NCBI RefSeq assembly: GCF_001426585.1
Contig: NZ_LMEI01000012.1
Span: 524,056 to 588,055, forward strand
Length of the DNA: 64,000 nucleotides
Source: Streptomyces sp. Root431
Lineage (GTDB): Bacteria > Actinomycetota > Actinomycetes > Streptomycetales > Streptomycetaceae
Direction of reading: 5' to 3'
Made by a program: the position numbers and the translations under genes. Positions within the stretch are counted from its first letter, which is position 1, and the number at the start of each line of letters is the position of its first letter. Shown here in pieces: positions 51,714-60,143 of the stretch. The notes under the pieces are model-generated. The model was given only the letters and a program-made list of their open reading frames with translations, searched no databases and was not told the origin of the DNA.

Positions 51714-54026
51714 GTGAAGAAGATTGTCGTGAGCATGACCCTCGGGTCGGCGCTCACCGCACTCCTCGCCGCGGGGCTCACCCCCGCCGCCGCGCAGGAG
51801 CCCCAGGACACGGCACGAGCGGGCGCGGGAGCGGCCCCGCACCGGTCCGACAACCGTCCGGGACCGCTTACCAAGCAGCGCACCGAGCTGCGTGAACAGG
51901 CGATCGACAAGATCGCGAAGGGCAAGGCGCGGGCGAACGCCGACGGCGTCGTCGAGGTGGCCAACAGCAAGTTCACCGAGACGGTGACGACCACCGCCGA
52001 CCGCCAGGAGAAGATCTTCACGATCCTCTCCGAGTTCGGCACGGACGGCTCCGGCAAACTCGGCACCGCCCCCGGCCCCCTGCACAACGAGATACCCCAG
52101 CCCGACCGGAGCGTCGACAACTCCAACGCCTGGACAGCCGACTTCGACAAGGCCTACTACGAGAACCTCTTCAACGGCTCCGGCGAGTCCATGAAGTCGT
52201 ACTACGAGAAGCTGTCGGGCGGCCGCTACTCCGTCACCAACGTCGTCGAGGACTGGGTCAAGGTCCCCCACAACGCCTCCTTCTACGGCGACAACGCCGT
52301 CGAGGACACCGGCGGTTCGTGGGCCTTCGTCCAGGACACCGGCGACGCCTGGTGGAACGCCCAGATCGCGAGCGGGAAGACCCCCGCCGAAATCGACGCG
52401 TATCTCGCCCAGTTCGACGTCTGGGACCGCAACGACTGGGACCACGACGGGAACTTCGACGAGGCCGACGGCTACATCGACCACTTCCAGGCCGTCCACG
52501 CCGGCATGGGCGAGGACGCCGGCGGCGGCGCGCAGGGCGAGGACGCCATCTGGTCCCACCGCTGGTACGTGAACGGCGACGACTACGGCCTGACCGGCCC
52601 CGAGGTCAGCGGCGTCCAGAACAAGGCCGGCGGCGCCCGCATCGGCCAGTCCACGTACTGGCTCGGCGACTACACCACCGAGGGCGAGAACGGCGGCCTC
52701 GGCGTCTTCTGCCACGAGTTCGGCCATGACCTCGGCCTGCCGGACTACTACGACACCGACGGCGGCGAGAACTCCACCGCCTTCTGGACCCTCATGAGCT
52801 CCGGCTCCTGGCTCAGCCACGGCGCCGCCGCGAACCAGGGCATCGGCACCCACCCCGGCCTCATGGGCGCCGAGGAAAAACTCTTCCTCGGTTGGCTGGA
52901 CCACACCGACGCCCCGCTCGGCGCCTCCGGCACCTACACCCTCAACCCGGCCCAGCTCCAGGTCACCGGCAAGGACCAGGCGGTCCGCGTCACGCTCCCG
53001 GACAAGACGAGCAGCACCACGTACACCACCCCCACCTCGGGGACGCACGCCTGGTGGACCGGGTCTGCCGACGGACTCAACCAGTCCCTCACCCGCTCCG
53101 TGCCCGCCGCCCCGCGCGTCACCGTCAAGGCGAGCGCCTGGCACGAGATCGAGGCGGACTACGACTACCTCTTCGCCGAGTACTCCCTCGACGGCGGCGT
53201 CACCTGGGCCCGCGCGGGCGAGGCCGTCGACGGCTCCTCCGGCGGCAAGTGGACGACGCTGCGGTACTCGTACGACGCCGGGGGTCAGGCCTCCCTCTTC
53301 CGGTTCCGCTACCAGACCGACGGCGGCGTCCACTTCGCCGGCGCGTTCCTCGACGACATCTCGCTGACCTCGGGCGGTACGAGCCTGGCGTCCGACGACG
53401 TCGAGAGCGGCGCCGGCGGCTGGACGGCCTCGGGCCGCTGGAAGATCTCGACCGGCACCGAGACCGCCACCTCCTCGCGCTACTACCTCCTGGAGAACCG
53501 CGAGTACGTCGGCGCCGACGCGCTCCTCGCCGAGGGCCCGTACCAGTTCAGCAAGGGCGTCACGGCGCCGGACTGGGTGGAGTGGTTCCGCTACCAGAAC
53601 GGCCTGCTCGTCTGGTACGTCGACCGGTCCTTCGACGACAACAACGTCAGCAACCACCCCGGCGGCGGCCAGGCCATGGCCGTCGACGCCCGCCCGGCCC
53701 CCTTCAAGTACGCCGACGGGACCGCGCCCAGCAACCGACGCCAGCCCTTCGACGCGACCTTCGGCCTGGAGGCCACGGACGCGACCTGCCTCCACAAGGA
53801 GGTCCTGGTCGGCAAGGGCGGCAACAGGACCGTCGAGACGCAGGCGGCCTGCGCCCCCTCCGTCCCGGGCATCCCGGTCTTCGACGACACCGACCCGAAC
53901 GCCTACTGGGACGCCTCGGCGCCGCAGGCCAGCGTCAAGGTCGCCGGTCACGGCGTCCGGGTCACCGTGACCGGCGACGCCGGTGACGACCTGACGATCA
54001 GCGTGACCAACCCGGCCGCGCACTGA
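51714..54026 (+). CDS. Secreted M6-family metalloprotease (immune inhibitor A-like)
   Basis: A 770-residue exported zinc peptidase. The signal peptide (MKKIVVSMTLGSALTALLAAG, ending AAAQ) covers about 28 residues, and a propeptide runs to about residue 100. The catalytic domain has HEFGHDLGLPDYYD with His334, Glu335 and His338, followed by the Met-turn region WTLMSSGSW. The C-terminal third has MAM/jelly-roll-like modules (SGGKWTTLRYSYDAGGQ and a VESGAGGWTASG segment). It degrades extracellular proteins. The GTG start is preceded by AAGGA. It stands alone. Confidence 0.92.
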   Translation: MKKIVVSMTLGSALTALLAAGLTPAAAQEPQDTARAGAGAAPHRSDNRPGPLTKQRTELREQAIDKIAKGKARANADGVVEVANSKFTETVTTTADRQEKIFTILSEFGTDGSGKLGTAPGPLHNEIPQPDRSVDNSNAWTADFDKAYYENLFNGSGESMKSYYEKLSGGRYSVTNVVEDWVKVPHNASFYGDNAVEDTGGSWAFVQDTGDAWWNAQIASGKTPAEIDAYLAQFDVWDRNDWDHDGNFDEADGYIDHFQAVHAGMGEDAGGGAQGEDAIWSHRWYVNGDDYGLTGPEVSGVQNKAGGARIGQSTYWLGDYTTEGENGGLGVFCHEFGHDLGLPDYYDTDGGENSTAFWTLMSSGSWLSHGAAANQGIGTHPGLMGAEEKLFLGWLDHTDAPLGASGTYTLNPAQLQVTGKDQAVRVTLPDKTSSTTYTTPTSGTHAWWTGSADGLNQSLTRSVPAAPRVTVKASAWHEIEADYDYLFAEYSLDGGVTWARAGEAVDGSSGGKWTTLRYSYDAGGQASLFRFRYQTDGGVHFAGAFLDDISLTSGGTSLASDDVESGAGGWTASGRWKISTGTETATSSRYYLLENREYVGADALLAEGPYQFSKGVTAPDWVEWFRYQNGLLVWYVDRSFDDNNVSNHPGGGQAMAVDARPAPFKYADGTAPSNRRQPFDATFGLEATDATCLHKEVLVGKGGNRTVETQAACAPSVPGIPVFDDTDPNAYWDASAPQASVKVAGHGVRVTVTGDAGDDLTISVTNPAAH

Positions 54027-54059
54027 TCCGTACGGCCGAAGGGGCGGTACGGGCGGGCC

Positions 54060-54905
54060 TCAGGCCCGTTCCCGTACCGCCTCCGCGAGCGCGGTCAGGA
54101 ACTCCACCACCCCCGGCGGGCCCGCCACCGACAGGTCCGCGCGGTCGGCGAGCTCCGGGACCTCGGTGGAGCCGCTGCACACCAGGAGGCCGGGGATGCC
54201 GTCCGAGCGGAGCTTCTCCACGGCGGCGAAGGCGGGCAGGTCGCCCAGGTCGTCGCCCGCGTAGAGCACGGACCCGGCGCCCGTCTCCCGTACGTACTCG
54301 GCGAGCGCCACGCCCTTGTCCATGCCCGGGGGCCGCAGCTCCAGGACCATGCGGCCCGGCTCCAGGACCAGGCCGTGGTGGGTGGCGAGTTCGCCGAGGG
54401 GGCCCTTGAGGGCCTCGAAGGCGCCCTCCGGGTCGAGCGCGCGGCGGGTGTGGACGGCGACCGCCCGGCCCTTCTCCTCGATCCAGACGCCCGGCCAGGC
54501 GCCCGCCCGGTCGAGGAAACCGGGGAGTTCGGCGCGGACGGAGGCCACGCCCGGGTGCGGGGCGGCGGCCCGGACGGTGCCGCTGACGGCGTCCCAGCGT
54601 TCGGCGCCGTAGTGACCGAGGACGACGAGGTGTTCGAGGCCGGGGACTCCGGCGAAGCCGCCGTAGCGGACGGCGACCCCGGCGGGGCGGCCGGTCACGA
54701 CGGCCACGGAGGCGACCTCGGGCGCGAGGGCGGCGAGGGCGGCGACGGCGCCGGGGTGGGCGCGGGCCTGCTCGGGGTCGGGCACGATCTCGGCGAGGGT
54801 GCCGTCGAAGTCGAGGGCGACGACGGCTTTCTCGGGCCGCGCGAGGAGCGCGGCCAGACCGTCGCGGCCGGCGGGTGTGGTCGGGTGCGGAAGGCTGCTG
54901 ACCAT
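54060..54905 (-). CDS. otsB: Trehalose-6-phosphate phosphatase
   Basis: Dephosphorylates trehalose-6-P. The 281-residue HAD-superfamily enzyme has motif I LDFDGTLAEI with nucleophile Asp32 and acid Asp34, motif II VAVVTGRP, the substrate-cap segment with GHYGAERW, and the Lys/Asp motifs DKGVALAEYV and LYAGDDLGDLPAF. ATG 54905 follows AGGG at 8 bases; an earlier in-frame start would add 19 residues without similarity. It converges with the M6 protease gene across a CCGTAC/GTACGG stem. Function pairs with otsA at 48,736. Confidence 0.93.
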   Translation of the reverse strand: MVSSLPHPTTPAGRDGLAALLARPEKAVVALDFDGTLAEIVPDPEQARAHPGAVAALAALAPEVASVAVVTGRPAGVAVRYGGFAGVPGLEHLVVLGHYGAERWDAVSGTVRAAAPHPGVASVRAELPGFLDRAGAWPGVWIEEKGRAVAVHTRRALDPEGAFEALKGPLGELATHHGLVLEPGRMVLELRPPGMDKGVALAEYVRETGAGSVLYAGDDLGDLPAFAAVEKLRSDGIPGLLVCSGSTEVPELADRADLSVAGPPGVVEFLTALAEAVRERA

Positions 54906-54977
54906 GTTCACGACCCTACCGACGCGCGGCCCCGGCGTCAGCGTGGCCGGAGTCACCGGCACCCCGGCTTGACCGCC

Positions 54978-55229
54978 CTACCGCCTCTGCTGCCGCTCCG
55001 CCCTCACCCGGCGCAGCCGGTTGACCGTCACGGGGTCGTGCTCCAGGGCACGCGGGTCGTCGAGGAGGGCGTTGAGCAGCTGGTAGTAGCGGGTCGGCGA
55101 CAGCCCGAGGCCCTCACGGACGGCCCGCTCCTTGGCACCGGGCCCGGGCCAGGAGCGGCGCTCGACGGCGAGGAGGGCCCGCTCGCGCTCGCCGAGCCCA
55201 CCACCGCCGCCGTCCCGCTCTTCGGTCAT
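54978..55229 (-). CDS. DUF3263 protein
   Basis: An 83-residue basic protein with LGERERALLAVERRSW and GLSPTRYYQLLNALLDDPRALEHDPVTVNRLRRVR, the signature of DUF3263, a family almost confined to actinobacteria. It looks like a small helix-turn-helix DNA-binding protein (the GLSPTRYYQLL helix), but no target is known. It is upstream of and co-directional with otsB. Confidence 0.88.
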   Translation of the reverse strand: MTEERDGGGGGLGERERALLAVERRSWPGPGAKERAVREGLGLSPTRYYQLLNALLDDPRALEHDPVTVNRLRRVRAERQQRR

Positions 55230-55261
55230 ACGACCAACCTATTACTACTCGCTACTCGGCG

Positions 55262-56533
55262 TTACTCGGCGTTCTCCGCCGCCGTCGCCGCCCGGCCGAT
55301 CCTGCCGAGGACCTCGGAGGGACGGCCGGCGGGGGTGACGGCCTTGCCGATGTTCTGCTTGACGTTCTCGCTGACCGTGGCCCACGAGGTCTTGCCGACG
55401 GGCGGGAGCTGGGCGTCCGGGAGTCCCTTGAGGAACTCGCGGAGGTTGGCGTACTCGGGGTCGGTCTCCATGCGGGCGGAGGCGCTGACGGTGACCGGCA
55501 GCAGGTCGTTGTCCCCGGCGAACTTCAGGACGTTCTCGTCGCTGAAGACGAAGTTGAGGAAGTCGCCGATCTCCTTGCGGTGACCGTTCTGCTTGAAGCC
55601 CATGATCCAGTCGGCGACGCCCATGGAGCTCTTGGGCTTGCCGCTGATGCCGGGCAGCGGCACCTGGCCGACCTCGACGCCCTTCTTCGCGGCCTCCTTG
55701 AGCAGCGAGGGGTGGCCGTTGAGCATGCCGACCTCGCCGCTCGCGAAGGCGGCGAAGGCGGCCTTGCGGTTGAGCTTGCCGGGGGCGACGGGACCGGTGA
55801 GGCCCTTGCCGACGAGGTTGTCCTTCAGCCAGGTGAAGGTGTCGACGTTCGCGTCGGAGTCGACGGCGTAGTGGTCGGTGGCGTCGGTCCAGCCGCCGCC
55901 GCCGCTGAGGAGCCACATCAGGGCCTCGGCCTGGGCCTCCTCGGGGCCGAGCGGCAGCGCGAAGGGGGTGCGGACGCCCTTGTCCTTGAGCTTCTCGGCG
56001 GCTGCGGCCAGCTCGTCCCAGGTGGTGGGGGCCTCGGCGCCGGCCTCCTCGAAGAGGGCCTTGTTGTAGAACAGCGGCCGGGTGGAGGCGACGAAGGGCA
56101 GCCCGTACTGGGTGCGCTTGGTCTCTCCGGCGGCGGCGAGCGGCGCGAGGAAGTTGGCCTGGACGGGGATGGAGAGGACCTCGTCGGCGGAGTAGAGCTC
56201 GCCGGCGGCGGCGTAGTCGGCGTAGGCGCCGATCTGCGCGATGTCGGGGGCCTCGTCGGCCTTGACCATCTCGGCGACCTTGCGGTCGACGTCGTCCCAG
56301 GACTCGATCTGGATCTCGACCTTGACGCCGGGGTTCTTCGCCTCGAAGGCGGCGACGAGGTCGGTCCAGTACTTCTTGGTCGTGTCACCGCCGGTGAGGT
56401 CGTAGTCGGCGGCGACCAGTCTGAGGGTCACGTCGCCGGAGTCGCCCCCGAGGACGCCGCACCCGGCGACCGTCGCGGTCAGTCCGAGGGCGGCGGCGGC
56501 CGCGGTCAGTCCAAGGAATCGTCGCCGCTCCAC
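55262..56533 (-). CDS. Carbohydrate ABC transporter solute-binding lipoprotein
   Basis: A 423-residue extracellular sugar-binding protein of family 1. The N terminus has a twin-arginine-like MERRRFLGL, a hydrophobic stretch and lipobox VAGC with Cys25. The mature domain shows DVTLRLVAADYDLTGG, FEAKNPGVKVEIQIESWDD, APDIAQIGAYADYA and the family block PLFYNKALFEEAGAEAPTTWDEL. No permease or ATPase gene is adjacent. It is divergent from nagK, so amino sugars or their oligomers are possible ligands. The GTG at 56533 has GGTGGA upstream. Another GTG at 56545 is possible. Confidence 0.86.
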   Translation of the reverse strand: MERRRFLGLTAAAAALGLTATVAGCGVLGGDSGDVTLRLVAADYDLTGGDTTKKYWTDLVAAFEAKNPGVKVEIQIESWDDVDRKVAEMVKADEAPDIAQIGAYADYAAAGELYSADEVLSIPVQANFLAPLAAAGETKRTQYGLPFVASTRPLFYNKALFEEAGAEAPTTWDELAAAAEKLKDKGVRTPFALPLGPEEAQAEALMWLLSGGGGWTDATDHYAVDSDANVDTFTWLKDNLVGKGLTGPVAPGKLNRKAAFAAFASGEVGMLNGHPSLLKEAAKKGVEVGQVPLPGISGKPKSSMGVADWIMGFKQNGHRKEIGDFLNFVFSDENVLKFAGDNDLLPVTVSASARMETDPEYANLREFLKGLPDAQLPPVGKTSWATVSENVKQNIGKAVTPAGRPSEVLGRIGRAATAAENAE

Positions 56534-56576
56534 GGCTTCATCCACCTTTTCGCTCGTCGTTGAGCTGCGGTCGAGC

Positions 56577-56730
56577 TGCACGCGCGCCACACACGCACGA
56601 CGTACGAGACGTGCACGCACCGCGTACACGTGACGCACGAGACACGTGCGTGCCACGCATGTGCCACGCGCGCACCACGTACGTGGCACATTCGCGTCGC
56701 GTTTGCGTCGCATTTGCACGGTATTCGCAC
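56577..56730. repeat. Alternating purine-pyrimidine tract
   Basis: Dominated by CACG, ACGT, GTGC and TGCG steps, with many runs of strict alternation such as GACGTGCACGCACCGCGTA. It includes the 12-base palindrome CCACGTACGTGG at 56675-56686. Base composition is unlike the coding DNA on either side. Confidence 0.7.
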
Positions 56731-56886
56731 CGCTGTGAGCTGCGCGTTTGCTCTCCGCAGGGCCGCAAGTCTCCCCCGCAAACGGGCATGAGGTCTACAC
56801 CACCTGGGTATCACTTCCGCAACACAGCCGGGACCATGGACCCATGACGGGTCCCGAATTTGTATCCGTACGCAACAATCCTCGGC

Positions 56887-56902
56887 AGTGGACTAGACCT
56901 TT
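56887..56902. promoter_or_regulatory. DasR-responsive element (dre)-like site
   Basis: AGTGGACTAGACCTTT resembles the dre consensus built around TGGTCTAGACCA, with the core CTAGACC intact. It lies 28 bp upstream of the nagK start, where DasR represses nagKA in other streptomycetes. Confidence 0.7.
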
Positions 56903-56930
56903 TGGGTCCCCGCGCGCCAAACTGTCCCCC

Positions 56931-57881
56931 GTGAGACACGTCATCGCCCTGGATGTGGGCGGCACCGGCATGAAGGCCGCCCTAGTCGGGGCGGACGGCA
57001 CCCTGCTCCACGAGGCCCGCCGCGCCACCGGGCGCGACCGCGGCCCCGAGGCGGTGGTGGAGACCATCCTCGGCTTCGCCGAGGACCTCCGCGCCCTCGG
57101 CCAGGAGCGCTACGGCGAGCCCGCCGCGGCCGCCGGAGTCGCCGTCCCCGGCATCGTCGACGCCGAGAACGGCATCGCCGTCTACGCGGCCAACCTCGGC
57201 TGGCGCGACGTTCCCATGCGCGAACTCCTCAGCCGCCGCCTCGACGGCATCCCCGTCGCCCTCGGCCACGACGTGCGCACCGGCGGCCTCGCCGAGGGCC
57301 GCATCGGCGCGGGCAACGGCGCCGACCGCTTCCTCTTCGTGCCCCTCGGCACCGGCATCGCCGGCGCCATCGGCATCGGCGACCGCATCGAGGCCGGCGC
57401 CCACGGCTACGCCGGCGAGATCGGCCACATCGTCGTCCGCCCCGGCGGCACCGACTGTGGCTGCGGCCAGCGCGGCTGCCTGGAGCGGTACGCCTCCGCC
57501 TCCGCCGTCTCGCAGGCCTGGGCCGCCGCCTCCGGCGACCCCGAGGCCGACGCCGCCGACTGCGCCAAGGCCGTCGAGTCCGGCGACGCCACGGCCGTAC
57601 GGGTCTGGCAGGACGCCGTCGACGCCCTCGCCGACGGCCTCGTCACCGCGCTCACCCTGCTGGACCCCCGCACGCTCATCATCGGTGGCGGTCTCGCCGA
57701 GGCAGGGGAAACCTTGTTCACACCACTCCGGGCCGCGGTGGAGGAGCGAGTCACGTTCCAGAAGCTGCCCGCCATCGTCCCGGCGGCCCTCGGGGACACC
57801 GCCGGATGCCTGGGCGCGGGCCTCCTCGCCTGGGACCTGCTCGCCGACCAGCACCCCACCGACTCGGAGGTTTCCGCCTGA
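56931..57881 (+). CDS. nagK: N-acetylglucosamine kinase, ROK family
   Basis: Phosphorylates GlcNAc to GlcNAc-6-P. The 316-residue ROK protein has the N-terminal ATP site ALDVGGTGMKAALV, VPGIVDAENG, the catalytic region GHDVRTGG, EIGHIVVRPGG and the ROK zinc motif CGCGQRGCLERYAS. The GTG start at 56931 puts the ATP motif at the usual distance from the N terminus; the frame is open further up but runs through the operator. It overlaps nagA by one base (TGATG), so the two are coupled. The substrate assignment relies on nagA and the DasR-like site. Confidence 0.88.
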   Translation: MRHVIALDVGGTGMKAALVGADGTLLHEARRATGRDRGPEAVVETILGFAEDLRALGQERYGEPAAAAGVAVPGIVDAENGIAVYAANLGWRDVPMRELLSRRLDGIPVALGHDVRTGGLAEGRIGAGNGADRFLFVPLGTGIAGAIGIGDRIEAGAHGYAGEIGHIVVRPGGTDCGCGQRGCLERYASASAVSQAWAAASGDPEADAADCAKAVESGDATAVRVWQDAVDALADGLVTALTLLDPRTLIIGGGLAEAGETLFTPLRAAVEERVTFQKLPAIVPAALGDTAGCLGAGLLAWDLLADQHPTDSEVSA

Positions 57882-59035
57882 TGGCCGATCACCAGGTTCT
57901 CGCCGGCGCACACGTCGTGCTGCCCACCGGAATCGTCGAGAACGGACGCGTGATCGTCGAGGGCGACCGCATCGCCGGAAGCTCCCCCGAGGGCGCCCCC
58001 AGCATCGACCTCACCGGGCACTGGCTCGTCCCCGGCTTCGTCGACATGCACAACCACGGCGGCGGCGGCGCGTCCTTCACCTCCGGCACCGTCGACGAGG
58101 TCCTCAAGGGCGTCCACACGCACCGGCTGCACGGCACCACCACCGTCGTCGCCTCCTTCGTCACCGGCGAGATGGACTTCCTCACCCAGCGGGCCGGGCT
58201 GCTCTCCGAGCTCGCCGAGCAGGGCGAGATCGCCGGCCTCCACTTCGAGGGCCCGTTCATCTCCCCCTGCCGCAAGGGCGCCCACGACGAGACGCTCCTG
58301 CGCGACCCCGACCCGGCCGACGTCCGCAAGCTGATCGACGCCGCCCGCGGCCAGGCCAAGATGGTCACCCTCGCCACCGAACTGCCCGGCGGCCTCGACT
58401 CCGTACGCCTGCTCGCCGAGCACGGCGTGATCGCCGCCATCGGCCACACCGACGCCACCTACGAGCAGACCGTCGAGGCCATCGACGCGGGCGCCACCGT
58501 CGCCACGCACCTCTACAACGCGATGCCCGCCCTCGGTCACCGCGCGCCCGGCCCGATCGCCGCCCTCCTGGAGGACGAGCGGATCACCGTCGAGCTCATC
58601 AACGACGGCACGCACCTCCACCCCGCCGCCCTGGAGCTCGCCTTCCACCACGCGGGCGCCGACCGCGTCGCCCTCATCACCGACGCCATGGACGCCGCCG
58701 GCTTCGGCGACGGCCGCTACATGCTCGGCCCGCTGGAGGTCGAGGTGAAGGACAGCGTCGCCCGGCTCGTCGAGGGCGGCTCCATCGCCGGCTCGACGCT
58801 CACCCTGGACCGCGCCTTCAAGCGCGCCGCCACCATCGACGGCCTCCCCGTCGAATCGGTCGTCCAGGCCATCTCCGCCAACCCGGCCCGCCTCCTCGGC
58901 GTGTACGACCGGGTCGGCTCCCTGGAGCCCGGCAAGGACGCCGACATCGTCGTCCTCGACGCCGACTTCACGCTCAAGGGCGTCATGCGCAAGGGCGTCT
59001 GGATCGTCGACCCGACGGCGGACACCGCGGTCTGA
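57881..59035 (+). CDS. nagA: N-acetylglucosamine-6-phosphate deacetylase
   Basis: Converts GlcNAc-6-P to GlcN-6-P and acetate. The 384-residue amidohydrolase has the metal motif DMHNHGGGG near residue 58, the metal Glu in HFEGPFISP, His in AIGHTDATYEQ and THLYNAMPAL, and the catalytic Asp in ITDAMDAAG. It is co-translated with nagK and consumes the product of both NagK and MurQ. GlcN-6-P deaminase (NagB) is not in the window. Confidence 0.95.
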   Translation: MADHQVLAGAHVVLPTGIVENGRVIVEGDRIAGSSPEGAPSIDLTGHWLVPGFVDMHNHGGGGASFTSGTVDEVLKGVHTHRLHGTTTVVASFVTGEMDFLTQRAGLLSELAEQGEIAGLHFEGPFISPCRKGAHDETLLRDPDPADVRKLIDAARGQAKMVTLATELPGGLDSVRLLAEHGVIAAIGHTDATYEQTVEAIDAGATVATHLYNAMPALGHRAPGPIAALLEDERITVELINDGTHLHPAALELAFHHAGADRVALITDAMDAAGFGDGRYMLGPLEVEVKDSVARLVEGGSIAGSTLTLDRAFKRAATIDGLPVESVVQAISANPARLLGVYDRVGSLEPGKDADIVVLDADFTLKGVMRKGVWIVDPTADTAV

Positions 59036-59158
59036 TCAGGAGTCATACGGAGGGGCGGTAGGTCGCGGGTCTGGGCCAACCGCCTTTCGTTTGGCATGAT
59101 CGGTGCCCGTCGGGGCGCCCGTTCCGACGGACGACACACGGAGTACGGGGGTGCACAG

Positions 59159-60079
59159 GTGATTCTGACGGTCACCCTCAACACGGCGCTGGACCTGACC
59201 TACCGGGTCCCGGCCCTCACCCCGCACGCCAGCCACCGCGTCACGCAGGTCATCGAACGCCCCGGCGGCAAGGGGCTGAACGTCGCCCGCGTGCTCGCCG
59301 CCCTCGGTCACGAGACCGTCGCCACCGGCTTCGCGGGCGGCGCCACCGGCGCAATGCTGCGGGACCTCCTCGCCGCGACCCCGGTCCGGGACGAGCTCGT
59401 CGGGACCGCCGGCCCCACCCGCCGCACGGTCGCCGTCGTCGACACCGCGAGTGGCGACACGACCCAGCTCAACGAACCCGGCCCGGCCGTCACCGCAGAC
59501 GAGTGGGCCGCCTTCCGCGCCCGCTTCACCGAACTCCTCGACGGGGCCCGGGCGGTCGCCCTCTGCGGCAGCCTGCCGCCCGGCATCCACGTGGGCGCGT
59601 ACGCGGAACTCGTCCGCCTCGCGCGCGCCGCCTCCGTACCCGTACTCCTCGACACCAGCGGGGAGCCCTTGCGGCGGGGCATCGCCGCCCGCCCCGACCT
59701 GGTCAAGCCGAACGCCGACGAGCTCGCCCAGCTCACCGGCTCCCGCGAACCCCACCGCGCCACCCGCGACGCGCGCCGCCGCGGCGCCCACGCCGTGGTG
59801 TCCTCGCTCGGCCCCGAGGGCATGCTCGCCGCGACCCCCGAGGGCCTGTGGCGCGCGGCCCCGCCCGCCGCCGTCAAGGGAAACCCCACGGGCGCGGGCG
59901 ACTCGGCCGTCGCCGGCCTGCTCTCCGGCCTGGTCGACGACGCCCCCTGGCCCGACCGCCTCACCCGCGCGGTCGCCCTCTCGGCGGCGACGGTCCTCTC
60001 CCCGGTGGCCGGCGAGTTCGACGCGGCGGCCTACGAGGAGCTGCTGACGCGCGTGAAGGTGACGCAAGAGACCCCCTGA
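59159..60079 (+). CDS. PfkB-family hexose-phosphate kinase (1-phosphofructokinase-like)
   Basis: A 306-residue sugar-phosphate kinase of the FruK/LacC group. It shows LTVTLNTALDLTYRVP at the start, PGGKGLNVARVLAALG near residue 37, LCGSLPPGI, KPNADELAQLTG, and GNPTGAGDSAVAG with the catalytic Asp near residue 248. Fructose-1-P, tagatose-6-P or an amino-sugar-derived phosphate are all possible. The GTG at 59159 places the start at the first strand. It lies 123 bp after nagA without an obvious terminator, so read-through is possible. Confidence 0.85.
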   Translation: MILTVTLNTALDLTYRVPALTPHASHRVTQVIERPGGKGLNVARVLAALGHETVATGFAGGATGAMLRDLLAATPVRDELVGTAGPTRRTVAVVDTASGDTTQLNEPGPAVTADEWAAFRARFTELLDGARAVALCGSLPPGIHVGAYAELVRLARAASVPVLLDTSGEPLRRGIAARPDLVKPNADELAQLTGSREPHRATRDARRRGAHAVVSSLGPEGMLAATPEGLWRAAPPAAVKGNPTGAGDSAVAGLLSGLVDDAPWPDRLTRAVALSAATVLSPVAGEFDAAAYEELLTRVKVTQETP

Positions 60080-60143
60080 TCCCGGAAGGGACAGGGGGCC
60101 GAAGGCCGAAGGGCCGCATGCCGAAGGGCGGAACGCCGCGGGC

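Larger units (their letters stand above)
56534..56930. other. 397 bp divergent region, alternating-sequence tract and DasR-like site
   Basis: Between the sugar-binding lipoprotein and nagK. The left part (56577-56730) is an unusual CA/CG/TG-alternating tract. The right part holds a DasR-like operator near 56,890. No gene is visible. Confidence 0.6.
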
